DNA of 64,000 bases, taken from assembly GCA_014360195.1 (NCBI GenBank), contig JACIXY010000009.1, positions 26,338-90,337 of the forward strand, read 5' to 3'. Below, piece after piece: positions 1 to 8,719 of this stretch. This DNA comes from Bacillota bacterium. Its GTDB lineage: Bacteria > Bacillota > SHA-98 > UBA4971. Position numbers and translations under genes: made by a program. Within the stretch, counting starts at the first letter, position 1, and the number at the start of each line of letters is the position of its first letter. A model generated the notes under the pieces. That model was given only the letters and a program-made list of their open reading frames with translations. It was not told where the DNA came from and did not search any database.

Positions 1-1178
1 CCGGCATCGTGGGCTACCAGCCCGCAGCCGAGACGCAAACGAACACTGGCCCAGGATCCGGCTCAGACCTGGCTCGCGCTCTGCTGAGAGCCGTGATAGA
101 GAGGGGCAACGAGGTCAGCTTCAAGGCGACTCAGACGATAATCCTGTGGTATCCCACGGGAAGCAGCGCGTGCATAACCAACGTAATACACAAGGCGCCG
201 AACCTCACCAGGACCGACTACCTCCCCTCGGCAACGGCAACATCGGGCTACCGCGTGGTCATTTCGGATGGCGAGTCCACGTGGCACTATGAGCCGTCGC
301 TGGGGGTTGTATTCCACATGCCCGGGACCGCGCCTGACAGGGCCCGACGGCAAAAGCCTGGCACCGGCCCGGGCACGGTCTCGGCTGCGGGGGGAACCGC
401 GCTCGCACTGGTCGAGGCGAACTACGACATCTCACTCGTGTCCACGGAGAGCCTCGCAGGCCGCAGGGCGCACGTGATAAAGCTGAAGCCAAGGCATCCC
501 GGAAGCCCGTCGCGGAGGATATGGGTGGATACGGAGTTCCCGTTCATCCTCCGAACGGAGAAATACCGGCCAAATGGGTTCATGTCATCGCTGTCTTTTT
601 ACAACCATATCGAGTTTTCGCCGGAAATCGACGATAGTGTCTTCAAGCTTCAGGTCCCGCCCGGGGTAGCGATCGTGACGCTCCCTGGCGGCGAGGACCT
701 GGTGACCCTTGAAGAACTCCAGAAGAAGGCGGGCTTTGCGGTGCCGGTGCCGGAGTTCGTGCCGGCCGGGTACATCCTCGAGGGTGGCACGCTCACCAGG
801 CGCGGAGATGTCGAGGTGGCACACGTCCGATTCACCGACGGGCTCAATACCATATCATTCTTCGTGGCGCCGCCGACGCCCAGGGCGGACCGAAGGCCCG
901 GTCCCCCGGGCATTGCGGACCAGTTCGACATGGTAAGCCTTGGCAGGCAGGTCGCCCTTGACGGTGCCAGGGGACGGCTTGCCGACTACCAGGACGCCAA
1001 ACTGCTGCGGTGGCAGGCGTCGGGGTACGAGTTCACGCTCATAGGTGAGGTGGACGAATCGTTGCTGCTTCAGATGGCCGAGTCAGTGGATGCACCCGAG
1101 TCACGGATTCCGGCAAAGGACCCGTTTGGAGGTTCCGTGATCAAGTTCTTCTATGAGTTCTTCTGGACAGGCAGGTAA
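1..1178 (+). CDS. RseB/MucB-like anti-sigma regulatory or lipoprotein-sorting-like protein (5' end outside window)
   Basis: The reading frame is open to the window edge, so the true start lies upstream and the GTG at 9 is probably internal. The visible 389 residues show a beta-rich N-terminal half like the MucB/RseB and LolA/LolB fold (stretches such as YRVVISDGESTWHYEP and RIWVDTEFPFILRTEKY). A C-terminal region around residues 240-380 resembles the domain that follows it in Bacillota homologues. In this family the protein senses envelope conditions and modulates an anti-sigma factor. The next gene downstream on the same strand is an HtrA protease, which fits an envelope-stress locus. The sigma/anti-sigma pair, if present, would be upstream of the window. 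Family assignment is from overall pattern, not from a catalytic motif. Confidence 0.6.
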   Translation, partial: GIVGYQPAAETQTNTGPGSGSDLARALLRAVIERGNEVSFKATQTIILWYPTGSSACITNVIHKAPNLTRTDYLPSATATSGYRVVISDGESTWHYEPSLGVVFHMPGTAPDRARRQKPGTGPGTVSAAGGTALALVEANYDISLVSTESLAGRRAHVIKLKPRHPGSPSRRIWVDTEFPFILRTEKYRPNGFMSSLSFYNHIEFSPEIDDSVFKLQVPPGVAIVTLPGGEDLVTLEELQKKAGFAVPVPEFVPAGYILEGGTLTRRGDVEVAHVRFTDGLNTISFFVAPPTPRADRRPGPPGIADQFDMVSLGRQVALDGARGRLADYQDAKLLRWQASGYEFTLIGEVDESLLLQMAESVDAPESRIPAKDPFGGSVIKFFYEFFWTGR

Positions 1179-1544
1179 ATCAGCTACTTTACCAGAGTCT
1201 GGGTTACTCGCGGTTGCCGGTGCTCGGCGCTGAGGACGGCGCCGCGAGGGGGATATCTTGCCCGAGCGGGATATTTTGATAGAATTCCGCACACAGGGAC
1301 ATGGCGAGATTCCGCCACCCTGTCGCGCAACCACAGGCAACCTGAAACCCTCTGGAAGACTGGCGCGGATTTTTGAATGAGACTGTTGCTTTTCTCCAGT
1401 TTATGGCATTGCTGTGCAGTAGAGCCCCGGAAAACGGCCGCTCTGGACGCTCACACTGACAGCCGCTGGGAAAAGCTCAACGGTCTCTTGAACCCAAACT
1501 CAGGTCATAGGTCAGATCATAGGTCAGAGGAGGCGCAACCACTC
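1179..1544. other. Intergenic region before htrA
   Basis: No convincing gene is seen. The htrA frame is open from 1377, but the ATG there has no ribosome-binding site. At about 1501-1530 a short imperfect direct repeat of AGGTCATAGGTCAGATC type runs into the AGAGGAGG that serves the chosen htrA start. Confidence 0.5.
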
Positions 1545-2735
1545 ATGAGATTCCGTGAGTTCATGAAGACCTATATGCCCTATGTAATGGTAGCGGTGAT
1601 AAGCGCGCTTGTCACCGGTGTAGTTGTGGTGCAGTTTGCGGAGAACCGCACGACCTTCGCCGCCAGCGGCCAGGCGGCGGGAGCGCCGGAGGTTCAGATA
1701 GCGCCTTCGGCGTCGGTCGCGACGGTCCCGCAAACCACAAGCCCCTTCCTGGGGCGCGATAGCATCGCGAACGTGGCAGAGCGAGTGAGCCGGGCAGTGG
1801 TGAACATCGACACGAAACGCACTGTGAAAGTGCCGGCATTCCCGTTCGGGGACTTCTTCTTCGAGTTCTTCGGCGAGGCGCCGAGGGGCAGCACCAGAGA
1901 GATGACCGTGCCTGCCATCGGAAGCGGGTTCATAGTGAGGTCCGATGGCTATGTGCTCACCAACAACCACGTCATCGAGGGAGCAAAGGAGATCATCGTA
2001 ACCCTCGCCGACGGCAGAAAGTTTAACGGCAAGGTCATGGGCAGAGACCCCAGGTACGACCTGGCCGTGGTAAAGATAGACGCAACGAGGCTGCCTGCAG
2101 TGGAACTTGGTGACTCCGACCGCATCAGGCCTGGCGACTTTGCGATAGCCATCGGCAATCCGTACGGCCTGCAGCACACGGTCACGGCAGGCATCATCAG
2201 TGGGCTTGCCCGGTCAATCGATGGCGACCCGAAGGAACCCGGCATCTACATCCAGACGGACGCCGCCATCAACCGGGGCAACAGCGGTGGGCCGCTCATC
2301 GACATCGACGGCCGCGTGGTTGGGATCAACACAGCCATAATACCCCAGGCGCAGGGCATTGGGTTCGCAATACCCATCAACGTGGCGAAAAACGTGCTGG
2401 ATGACCTGATCGCCGGCAAGAAGCTCGTTTACCCCTGGATCGGCGTGGGGTTGCAGGAGCTTACATCTGACCTTGCCGACTATTTCGGCGTGCGCGATAA
2501 AACTGGCGTGCTGATAGCCTATGTTTACCCTGATTCTCCGGCCGAGAAGGCCGGCCTTCGTGAGGGAGACGTCATCCTCAAACTGGACGGCAAGAAGATG
2601 GAGACCGTCAGCCAGGTTCAGAACGAGGTGCGAAGCCGCAAGGCTGGAGACAGGATAACGCTCCAGATATGGCGCGATAAGGCATCAAGATATGTCACGG
2701 TCACGCTGGGCGAGATGCCTGACAGCACAGAGTGA
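1545..2735 (+). CDS. htrA: HtrA/DegP-family membrane-anchored serine protease
   Basis: Trypsin-like envelope protease that degrades or refolds damaged exported proteins. The start at ATG 1545 is preferred over the upstream ATG at 1377 because it follows AGAGGAGG at good spacing and gives a normal N-terminus: a short cytoplasmic stretch and one transmembrane anchor (PYVMVAVISALVTGVVVVQF). The triad is visible: His in TNNHVIEG, Asp in RYDLAVVKID, Ser in RGNSGGPL. A C-terminal PDZ domain follows (PWIGVGLQEL to VILKLDGKKM). Length of 396 residues with a single PDZ is typical of Bacillota HtrA. It follows the RseB-like gene and is probably part of the same envelope-stress response. Confidence 0.93.
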   Translation: MRFREFMKTYMPYVMVAVISALVTGVVVVQFAENRTTFAASGQAAGAPEVQIAPSASVATVPQTTSPFLGRDSIANVAERVSRAVVNIDTKRTVKVPAFPFGDFFFEFFGEAPRGSTREMTVPAIGSGFIVRSDGYVLTNNHVIEGAKEIIVTLADGRKFNGKVMGRDPRYDLAVVKIDATRLPAVELGDSDRIRPGDFAIAIGNPYGLQHTVTAGIISGLARSIDGDPKEPGIYIQTDAAINRGNSGGPLIDIDGRVVGINTAIIPQAQGIGFAIPINVAKNVLDDLIAGKKLVYPWIGVGLQELTSDLADYFGVRDKTGVLIAYVYPDSPAEKAGLREGDVILKLDGKKMETVSQVQNEVRSRKAGDRITLQIWRDKASRYVTVTLGEMPDSTE

Positions 2736-2764
2736 TCTTGCCAGAAGGCGACCGGTCAAAACCG

Positions 2765-2802
2765 CAGCACCGCCCTGCGCGAGCCCGTGCAGGGCGGTGC
2801 TG
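2765..2802 (+). terminator. Stem-loop after htrA
   Basis: A perfect inverted repeat of 13-14 bp (arms 2765-2778 and 2789-2802, loop GCGAGCCCGT) lies 30 bp after the htrA stop. There is no T-run, so it may be a weak terminator or an mRNA-stabilising hairpin. The following 2803-3001 holds GT-rich imperfect repeats (CCTTGGT) and no gene. Confidence 0.55.
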
Positions 2803-3001
2803 TACGTGGAGGCGGCTGCACCCTCCTGTACCTTTGGTTGTACCCTTGGTGCTGGTTGTATCCTTGGTGTCGCAACCCGGGGCTCACTTTCGACGCTCTG
2901 CGCCAAGGCGGCAGGCTCCTCGCTCGACACTCGTCGGTTGGGATCGTCTACCGTCTCTGCCGCCGCGCAGGATCTTCTGCTTGCGACACGTATATGGTGT
3001 C

Positions 3002-3640
3002 TCAACCCGCCTGTGAATGCGACGGATGCCCGGAGCTATCACCGGAAGCCAGCGGCCCGACCGTGGTCGTGGTCGGGGTCGCGAGCGGCTTCCCGCGTTT
3101 CTCGCTTGTGGCGAGGCTCTTCACCAACCATGACACACGCTTGTACACGAGGAATGTGAGCACCGAGTTGATCCCGGCCTTGATGGCGTTGAAGGCCACC
3201 AGCACCCACAGGATCGACAGCACCTGAGCATGCGTGTACCCGTACAGGATGGGCATGAGCACGAGGTTGGCGATGGGCATGAACCCCGTCATCGCCAGGG
3301 TACCACAGGCAAGCCCGGCGACGGCCCCGGCCTTTGTGTGATACCGCCTGTAGACGATGCTTGCCGTGCCCACCAGCGCTCCCGTGGCGAGAAAGTGCAT
3401 GAGCGCCCCAACCATGCCATCAAGCCCTGTTATGAGCGCCATGAGTACCGCCATCACGAGCGTGACCAGAAGGCCGGGCCCCGGCCCCAGGGCAAACCCG
3501 ACGATGAGCACGGGAACGTCCGCAGCCTCGTAGCGCAGGAAAGGCGCCGCAGGGAATATCGGCCAGTTGGCGAGGGAAAGAAGTACCGCCAGGGCGGCCA
3601 TGACTCCGAGTGTGACCAGCTTCTTCGTTCTGAAATGCAT
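3002..3640 (-). CDS. ribU: Riboflavin ECF transporter substrate-binding component RibU
   Basis: S component of an energy-coupling-factor transporter that brings riboflavin into the cell, working with shared EcfA/EcfA'/EcfT subunits that are not in this window. The 212-residue protein is very hydrophobic, with about six membrane segments. It starts MHFRTKKLVTLGVMAALAVL and carries the RYEAADVPVL motif region typical of RibU. An AAGGAGG lies 10 bp before the ATG. The decisive context is an FMN riboswitch with a terminator directly upstream, which ties the gene to flavin supply. The C-terminal tail of about 20 residues is polar and low-complexity. Confidence 0.9.
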   Translation of the reverse strand: MHFRTKKLVTLGVMAALAVLLSLANWPIFPAAPFLRYEAADVPVLIVGFALGPGPGLLVTLVMAVLMALITGLDGMVGALMHFLATGALVGTASIVYRRYHTKAGAVAGLACGTLAMTGFMPIANLVLMPILYGYTHAQVLSILWVLVAFNAIKAGINSVLTFLVYKRVSWLVKSLATSEKRGKPLATPTTTTVGPLASGDSSGHPSHSQAG

Positions 3641-3730
3641 CCCGTGAAAACCTCCTTACAACTCCTCGAAGATCCCCGCGCACCCCGGGGCCTTTCGCGC
3701 TCCTCCTGCCCCGTCCGGAGAGCAAACGAA

Positions 3731-3759
3731 AAGCCCCGAGGCAACCGACCTCAGGGCTT
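3731..3759 (-). terminator. Intrinsic terminator of the FMN riboswitch expression platform
   Basis: On the minus strand AGCCCTGAGG and CCTCGGGGCT pair as a 10-bp stem (one G-T pair) around a TCGGTTG loop, followed by TTTTCG. It lies between the FMN aptamer and ribU. The likely mechanism is FMN binding favouring this terminator. Confidence 0.8.
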
Positions 3760-3804
3760 CCAGGATCCACTCGGGACCCATCATGTGCAAGCAGACGCTT
3801 GCGA

Positions 3805-3988
3805 CCTTCTTCCATCCGGACTTTACCGTCGGTGCCGGTTTCTCGCCGGCTCAACCGCGCTTACGCGGCTCGTGGACTTGTCCTGGGGTTTGCCCCCCAG
3901 GACATCACCACCGGTCGGGAATTGGCCCCTCGCCGGAACGCGCCACTATGCACCGCGCCCGTGGCGGGCCTCACCCTGCCCTGAAGGT
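3805..3988 (-). promoter_or_regulatory. FMN riboswitch (RFN element) controlling ribU
   Basis: Read on the minus strand, the region has the conserved RFN blocks in order: CTTCAGGGCAGGGTG at the 5' side, AATTCCCGACCGGTGGTGA in the middle, AACCGGCACCGACGGTAAAG and TCCGGATGGAAGAAGG at the 3' side. The variable helix (about 3890-3905, CCTGGGGGGCAAACCCCAGG on the minus strand) is intact. An intrinsic terminator follows, then ribU. Confidence 0.95.
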
Positions 3989-4105
3989 CTGGCGTTATGT
4001 TATTGTTCTCTCGACACCTATACTACACCTCTGCCGCCAGGTGCGCAAGACCCCTGTGGAAGCCTCTTCGCGACCCTGTGCGTGCGGGAGCCGCGACAGA
4101 CACTG

Positions 4106-5512
4106 TCATGCCGCCGGGGCTTTAGGTTGCGGCATCGCAGCAGGCTTCGTTAGCAGCGAAACCACCACGAACGCCACGAGCGACGCCAGCGCGCCGAAGA
4201 TCTCCAGCGGCACGCTGCCGAAGGAGATTAGCTTCAGCGTGGCGGCCAGAGCGACAAGAGCGCCGACCACCATACCCGCAACAGCGCCTTCTCTCGTGGC
4301 TCGCTGCCAGACCACCCCACCGACCAGCGGGAAGAACACGCCCGCGATGTACATGGAGTAGGCCCAGATCAGGGCGTCGATGATCCCTGGAACGGACAGC
4401 GCGATAAGTAGAGCGAGGATGCCGAGCACCACCGTGCTTATCATGGACCAGTACAGAACCTTTCTTTGATCCATGTCTACCTTGGGGTTGAACGTGCTGA
4501 CGTAGAGATCCTTTATAACATGGGAAGTCCCGGCGCAAAGGAGCGAGTCCGCTGTGGACATGACCGCTGCCATGATCGCAGCCAGCACGATACCCCCGAT
4601 TATCGGCGGAAATACGTCGGCCACCATGGTGGGGATCGCAGCCCTCGCGTTCTCGAGCGCTGGGTATTTCAGAGTTGCTGCCATGCCCGCAAGCACCGGA
4701 AACACCGCAAGAATCACGAGGAGGATACCCGAAGCCAGTGACGAGTTGCGCGCGGTGCTCTCGTCCTTTGAAGCGAACATCCTTTGGAGAAAATCCTGGC
4801 CGATGAGCGTGTACATGACGGTCGGGATGACTATCCAGAGGATGGATCCGACCCCGATGCTCCCAACGCTCATGAAGTTCGTCCCAGCCTTCGCGGACGC
4901 GATCGCCGCAAGGCCCCCCGTGGCCGAGAGAGCCAGGAGCGCGGCCACGAGCACCCCGAGCCCAGCGATTATAACCTGGATGAAGTCAGTGATCGTGACG
5001 CCCCACAGACCCGCCACGGCAGTGTATATGATGAAGATCACGGTCGCTGCCACGGCGCCGCCTACCGGGTTGAATCCAAGGGTCACCATGACGCCTTCTG
5101 CCGCCTTTACCTGCGCTGCAAGGATGCCCACCAGGGCGATGAGCGAGAGAAGCGCAGCGAGCACCCTGACGGTCTTGCCACCATAGCGCATCTCAAGGTA
5201 GTCCGGGGCCGTGTAGAGCGCGAGCGCCCTCAGCTTGTTCGCAAGGAACAGCCCCAGGATGATGAGGCCCAGCCCGCATGCGGCGCCGTACCATATGCCC
5301 CCGAGACCGTACTTGTATCCGTACTCGCCCGAGCCGAGGATGAACCCTCCACCCAAGTGTGTCGCAGCGAGCGTTGCAGTGGCAAGGAAGAATCCGAGTC
5401 TTCGGCCCGCAAGTAAGAAGTCTGTCACGTTGCGGACGTAGCGGGAGACCACGAGGCCGACCACGAGCATGGCGGCCATGTAAATGACCATGATCACCTG
5501 AAGCGCGTTCAC
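4106..5512 (-). CDS. Sodium:solute symporter, SSS family
   Basis: Na+-coupled secondary transporter of the SSS family (PutP/PanF/SglT fold) with about 13 membrane segments in 468 residues. Recognisable features are the N-terminal FLLAGRRLG segment, GGGFILGSGEYGYKYG in the region of the sodium site, and IMAAVMSTADSLL, the conserved SSS segment around TM8-9. It is the third gene of a minus-strand run: histidine ammonia-lyase, racemase-like protein, then this gene after 70 bp with GGAGGG before its ATG. The context suggests an amino-acid substrate, possibly histidine. That is inference; the family transports many solutes. Confidence 0.88.
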   Translation of the reverse strand: MNALQVIMVIYMAAMLVVGLVVSRYVRNVTDFLLAGRRLGFFLATATLAATHLGGGFILGSGEYGYKYGLGGIWYGAACGLGLIILGLFLANKLRALALYTAPDYLEMRYGGKTVRVLAALLSLIALVGILAAQVKAAEGVMVTLGFNPVGGAVAATVIFIIYTAVAGLWGVTITDFIQVIIAGLGVLVAALLALSATGGLAAIASAKAGTNFMSVGSIGVGSILWIVIPTVMYTLIGQDFLQRMFASKDESTARNSSLASGILLVILAVFPVLAGMAATLKYPALENARAAIPTMVADVFPPIIGGIVLAAIMAAVMSTADSLLCAGTSHVIKDLYVSTFNPKVDMDQRKVLYWSMISTVVLGILALLIALSVPGIIDALIWAYSMYIAGVFFPLVGGVVWQRATREGAVAGMVVGALVALAATLKLISFGSVPLEIFGALASLVAFVVVSLLTKPAAMPQPKAPAA

Positions 5513-5582
5513 AACGGATGCCCTCCTTTAACGGAAGATTTGGCTTCTTGCTTCGCAGAGACCCGACCAAGCAGAGACGGAG

Positions 5583-6719
5583 TCACAAGAACACGTCACC
5601 TTCCGCTACTATTCTCACCTCCCCTTCGAGACGAACCGTCGCCCCTTGCCCGGGTTCCCGCCCAATCCCAAAGTCGACGGTCGTGTAGAGAGTGCCGCGA
5701 GGTTGCCTTGACGTGAAACGGCCGGGACGCCCGCCCGCGATCGACTTCGCCAGCGCCACCGCAACGGCGCCCGAAGCGCAGCTTGACTCCCATACGGTGG
5801 TACCCGTCGCACTTACGTGCACGAGAGGCATCACATCCTCATGCCCATCGTCATGCTCATGCCCATGCCCATGCTCACGCCCAGGCTCACGCCCAGGCTC
5901 ACGCCCATGCCTGCGCCCATGGCAGAACATTACGCCAACGCACGGCTCTGCTTCGAGCCCAAGCGCGCTTCGCAGCCGGAAAAGCACATCCTCGGCAGGC
6001 GCGTACTCATCCGCATCGACCACGACGTGGGTGATCCCAGGCAAGCGGACTACTGCCACCATGCTTTGCCCATCGCAAGATGCGTCAGCCGTCGAGGTCC
6101 CTGTCCCCGCCCTCGCCCCTGCTGTTACCTCTGCCTTTTTGTCTGCCTCGGATTCTGCCTCTGCCCCTACCCCTGCACCTGCCGCCACGCCCAGCCACGT
6201 GTGGGCAAGGCCCTCGGCATTCGAACACAGCTCATAGATTATGCCATTCTCAAGTGCCTGCCCGCGCGCTCTGTAAAAGACCACGCGAAAAGGGCCGGGA
6301 AACGTGCACCCCGCCCAGCAGGGCATTGCGTCCTGGTCAAGCCGTCCCTCGACTTCAATGGGGTCCTTGGCTCCCGAGACGCGTATGAAACCGCGGGCGA
6401 CATCGCCTTCCCAGCTCAACCCCGGGTGATGCTTGTACGCCAGGTACGCCCCGAGAGATCTCGCGGCGTTGCCGCAGAATTCTCCCCCCATCATCCTTAG
6501 CGACGCTGCGATTTCAGGCCCAGGCCCACCACGCGCCGGCCCGGCCCTGGGTGGTCCCCCCTCAGAGGATAGACTGACGAAGCCTACCTGTTCGCCCCCG
6601 AGGACCGACGGATCCATGAGCGTTACCGCGATCCTCGCCTGCTCAGGCACTGGGACGGGATCTAGAACGAAGATCGTCGTATTCCCGGTCGGGTTCATTT
6701 TGACGAACCGCAGTCTCAT
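5583..6719 (-). CDS. DapF-fold amino-acid racemase, CntK (histidine racemase)-like, with low-complexity insertions
   Basis: Cofactor-independent racemase of the diaminopimelate-epimerase fold. The two catalytic-cysteine motifs are present: GGEFCGNAARS and WESSCASGAVAVA. Other blocks (KMNPTGNTTIFV, EQVGFVS, SRQPRG) match, from memory, the staphylococcal histidine racemase CntK better than true DapF, which has an HGxGNDF-like N-terminus. The gene starts 2 bp after the stop of hutH, so the two are translationally linked, which supports histidine as substrate. Odd: two low-complexity insertions, one rich in A, G and E (around residue 180) and one His-rich (CHGRRHGREPGREPG to HGHGHEHDDGHED, about residues 268-290), both encoded by imperfect hexamer repeats. 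At 378 residues it is about 100 longer than relatives. Confidence 0.75.
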   Translation of the reverse strand: MRLRFVKMNPTGNTTIFVLDPVPVPEQARIAVTLMDPSVLGGEQVGFVSLSSEGGPPRAGPARGGPGPEIAASLRMMGGEFCGNAARSLGAYLAYKHHPGLSWEGDVARGFIRVSGAKDPIEVEGRLDQDAMPCWAGCTFPGPFRVVFYRARGQALENGIIYELCSNAEGLAHTWLGVAAGAGVGAEAESEADKKAEVTAGARAGTGTSTADASCDGQSMVAVVRLPGITHVVVDADEYAPAEDVLFRLRSALGLEAEPCVGVMFCHGRRHGREPGREPGREHGHGHEHDDGHEDVMPLVHVSATGTTVWESSCASGAVAVALAKSIAGGRPGRFTSRQPRGTLYTTVDFGIGREPGQGATVRLEGEVRIVAEGDVFL

Positions 6720-6721
6720 GG

Positions 6722-8320
6722 CTACCCTTCCACCGTCGCGCCCTGGTTTTGCGTGGGGTGGTTCCGCGCGGGCTGGTCTTTAGCGGGCTGGTTTTGCGCG
6801 GGCCGCGGCGAGAAAGCCGCTACCACCTGTGCGATCCTGCCCTCCGCCACGAGCCGCGTGACAGCCTCAAGGTCCGGGTGAAGCCACCGATCCTCCTGAA
6901 GCGGCGGCACCGCCTCACGCACCGTGTCGTAGATCGCGCGCGTGGCGGGCGCCAGGTTCTCCGGGCCTCTGAAGTCCACGGCCTGGCACGCGCACATGAG
7001 CTCCACCGCCAGCACCCTGGCCACGTTGTCCACCACCTGCCGGGCCTTACGCGCTGCGATGGTGCCCATGCTGACGTGGTCCTCCTGGGACGCCGATACG
7101 GGGATCGAGTCCACGCTGGCCGGCGACGAAAGCACCTTGTTCTCCGAAACGAGCGCGGCCGCTGTGTAGTGGGCTATCATGAACCCGCTGTTTACACCGC
7201 CGTGGCGCGTCAGAAACGCCGGAAGCCCGGAGAGCGTGGGGTTGAGAAGCCGCTCGATGCGCCGTTCCGATACGCTTGCGAGCTCAGACACAGCCACGCA
7301 CAGGAAATCCATAGCGAGCGCCACAGGCTGGCCGTGGAAATTGCCTCCCGAGATCACGCTGCCATCCTCGAACACAAGCGGGTTGTCGCTTGCCGAGTTG
7401 ATCTCTATCTCCAGGACCTTTTTCACGTACCCAAGGGCATCCCTCGTGGCGCCATGGATCTGCGGGATGCACCGTAGGGAGTAGGCATCCTGCACTCTCA
7501 GCTCACCTGGAGCGCTCACAAGTCTGCTTCCCTCCAGCAGCGCGCGAAGCGTGCGCGCGCAGGCCCTCTGACCCGGGTGGGGCCTCGCCTTATCGTGCAA
7601 CCTCTCATCGAATGCGGCGGATATTCCCCGGAGAGCTTCGATAGAAAGGGACGCAGCAGCATCGGCCGTTGCCGCCAGCACTTCGGCATCGTGAAGGGCG
7701 AGGGTGCCGATGGCCGTCATCGCCTGGGTGCCGTTGATGAGAGCCAGGCCTTCCTTGGGACGGAGAACCAGCGGCTCGATGCCCGCCCGTCCGAGGGCCT
7801 CCTTCGCCGGCATTTCCACCCCGCCCATTCGGACGTTCCCCTCGCCGAGGAGGGCGAGAGCCAGGTGGGCAAGGGGCGCAAGGTCGCCCGAGGCGCCGAG
7901 CGATCCCTTCTCGGGAACGAGAGGACATATGTCTGCTTCAAGGAACTTTACCAGTGCCTCGATAACCTCGAAGCGGACCCCGGAAAGGCCCTTTGCAAGC
8001 GAGTTTGCGCGGAGGAGAATCATTGCCCGTACAACCTCGTCGGGGAGCGGGCTTCCCGTGCCTACGGCATGGCTCAGGATGAGGTTGCGCTGGAGCGACC
8101 CAAGTTCCTCATGGGGAATCTTCACCCGGGCCAGGTGGCCGAAACCTGTGGTGATGCCGTAGACCACAGCGTTTCGGGCTGTAAAGGCTTCGACCACCCT
8201 GCGGCTCCGCTCGACCCTTTCTCTCACGCCGGGCGCAATCCCGGCGGCCTTTCTTCGTCGCGCCACGCTTACCACATCGTCGCACGCGAGGGTCATTCCG
8301 TCTATCAGCACTGATGACAC
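6722..8320 (-). CDS. hutH: Histidine ammonia-lyase
   Basis: Deaminates L-histidine to urocanate, the first step of histidine degradation. The MIO prosthetic group forms from the Ala-Ser-Gly in SLGASGDLAPLAH, which is present. Other family blocks are GITTGFGHLARV, GNFHGQPVALAMD and SSPASVDSIPVSASQEDHVSMG. The start is taken as the GTG at 8320 because GGGGAGGAAATC precedes it; the frame is open further upstream, but that part does not look like HutH. That gives 532 residues. The last 30 residues are a repetitive Q/N/P/A tail not seen in normal HutH. No other hut gene is seen in the window. Confidence 0.95.
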   Translation of the reverse strand: MSSVLIDGMTLACDDVVSVARRRKAAGIAPGVRERVERSRRVVEAFTARNAVVYGITTGFGHLARVKIPHEELGSLQRNLILSHAVGTGSPLPDEVVRAMILLRANSLAKGLSGVRFEVIEALVKFLEADICPLVPEKGSLGASGDLAPLAHLALALLGEGNVRMGGVEMPAKEALGRAGIEPLVLRPKEGLALINGTQAMTAIGTLALHDAEVLAATADAAASLSIEALRGISAAFDERLHDKARPHPGQRACARTLRALLEGSRLVSAPGELRVQDAYSLRCIPQIHGATRDALGYVKKVLEIEINSASDNPLVFEDGSVISGGNFHGQPVALAMDFLCVAVSELASVSERRIERLLNPTLSGLPAFLTRHGGVNSGFMIAHYTAAALVSENKVLSSPASVDSIPVSASQEDHVSMGTIAARKARQVVDNVARVLAVELMCACQAVDFRGPENLAPATRAIYDTVREAVPPLQEDRWLHPDLEAVTRLVAEGRIAQVVAAFSPRPAQNQPAKDQPARNHPTQNQGATVEG

Positions 8321-8719
8321 GCGATTTCCTCCCCCTATTCCATTAAGATCGACGCCTATAAGATCCACATCTAGCTTCAGCAGCCTGAACCTGTGACGGC
8401 AGTGATATGCGTGGAGTTGAAGCGGTCTTGCGGGCGCGACGCCTGCGTCAGATATCAAGGCAATCATGCGCCGAGATTACGACTGCGAGTCTCCGGTGGG
8501 CGGTGGCTGTGCATATTTCAGGTGGCTATGCATGTCTCAAACGGTTAATTCGCCAGGACGGCGTCTATTCCTCCCGTAGGCGGGGCAGCAGACGTCAGCC
8601 ACCCCCGGCGCCGCGTCCTCGGCGCCCACGTTTCGCACGCAGGACACCCCCACGCCGTGATCCTCGACCGTCGGGAGCAAAGCCGGTTGCCCTTGCCCGG
8701 CAAGTCTGATAAGATCGGG
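8321..8719. promoter_or_regulatory. Divergent intergenic region upstream of hutH
   Basis: About 400 bp without a gene, between the divergent hutH and DUF1232 genes. A direct repeat GGTGGCTGTGCAT / GGTGGCTATGCAT at 8502 and 8521 (19-bp period) lies about 180 bp upstream of hutH and could be a tandem regulator site. I could not assign promoter boxes with confidence. Confidence 0.4.

Noticed and set aside
1377..1544. N-terminal extension of HtrA from ATG 1377
   Set aside because: No ribosome-binding site, and the extension lacks a signal or anchor; ATG 1545 has AGAGGAGG and gives the usual membrane anchor.
3230..4153. 307-codon plus-strand open frame over ribU and the FMN riboswitch
   Set aside because: It runs through a conserved riboswitch and opposite ribU; composition is not protein-like.
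5583..6719. Calling the racemase-like gene dapF
   Set aside because: Conserved blocks differ from DapF and resemble CntK; the neighbours are hutH and a transporter, not lysine genes.
6722..8467. Longer HutH starting at 8467
   Set aside because: The extra 49 residues do not resemble HutH, and GTG 8320 has GGGGAGGAAATC at proper distance.
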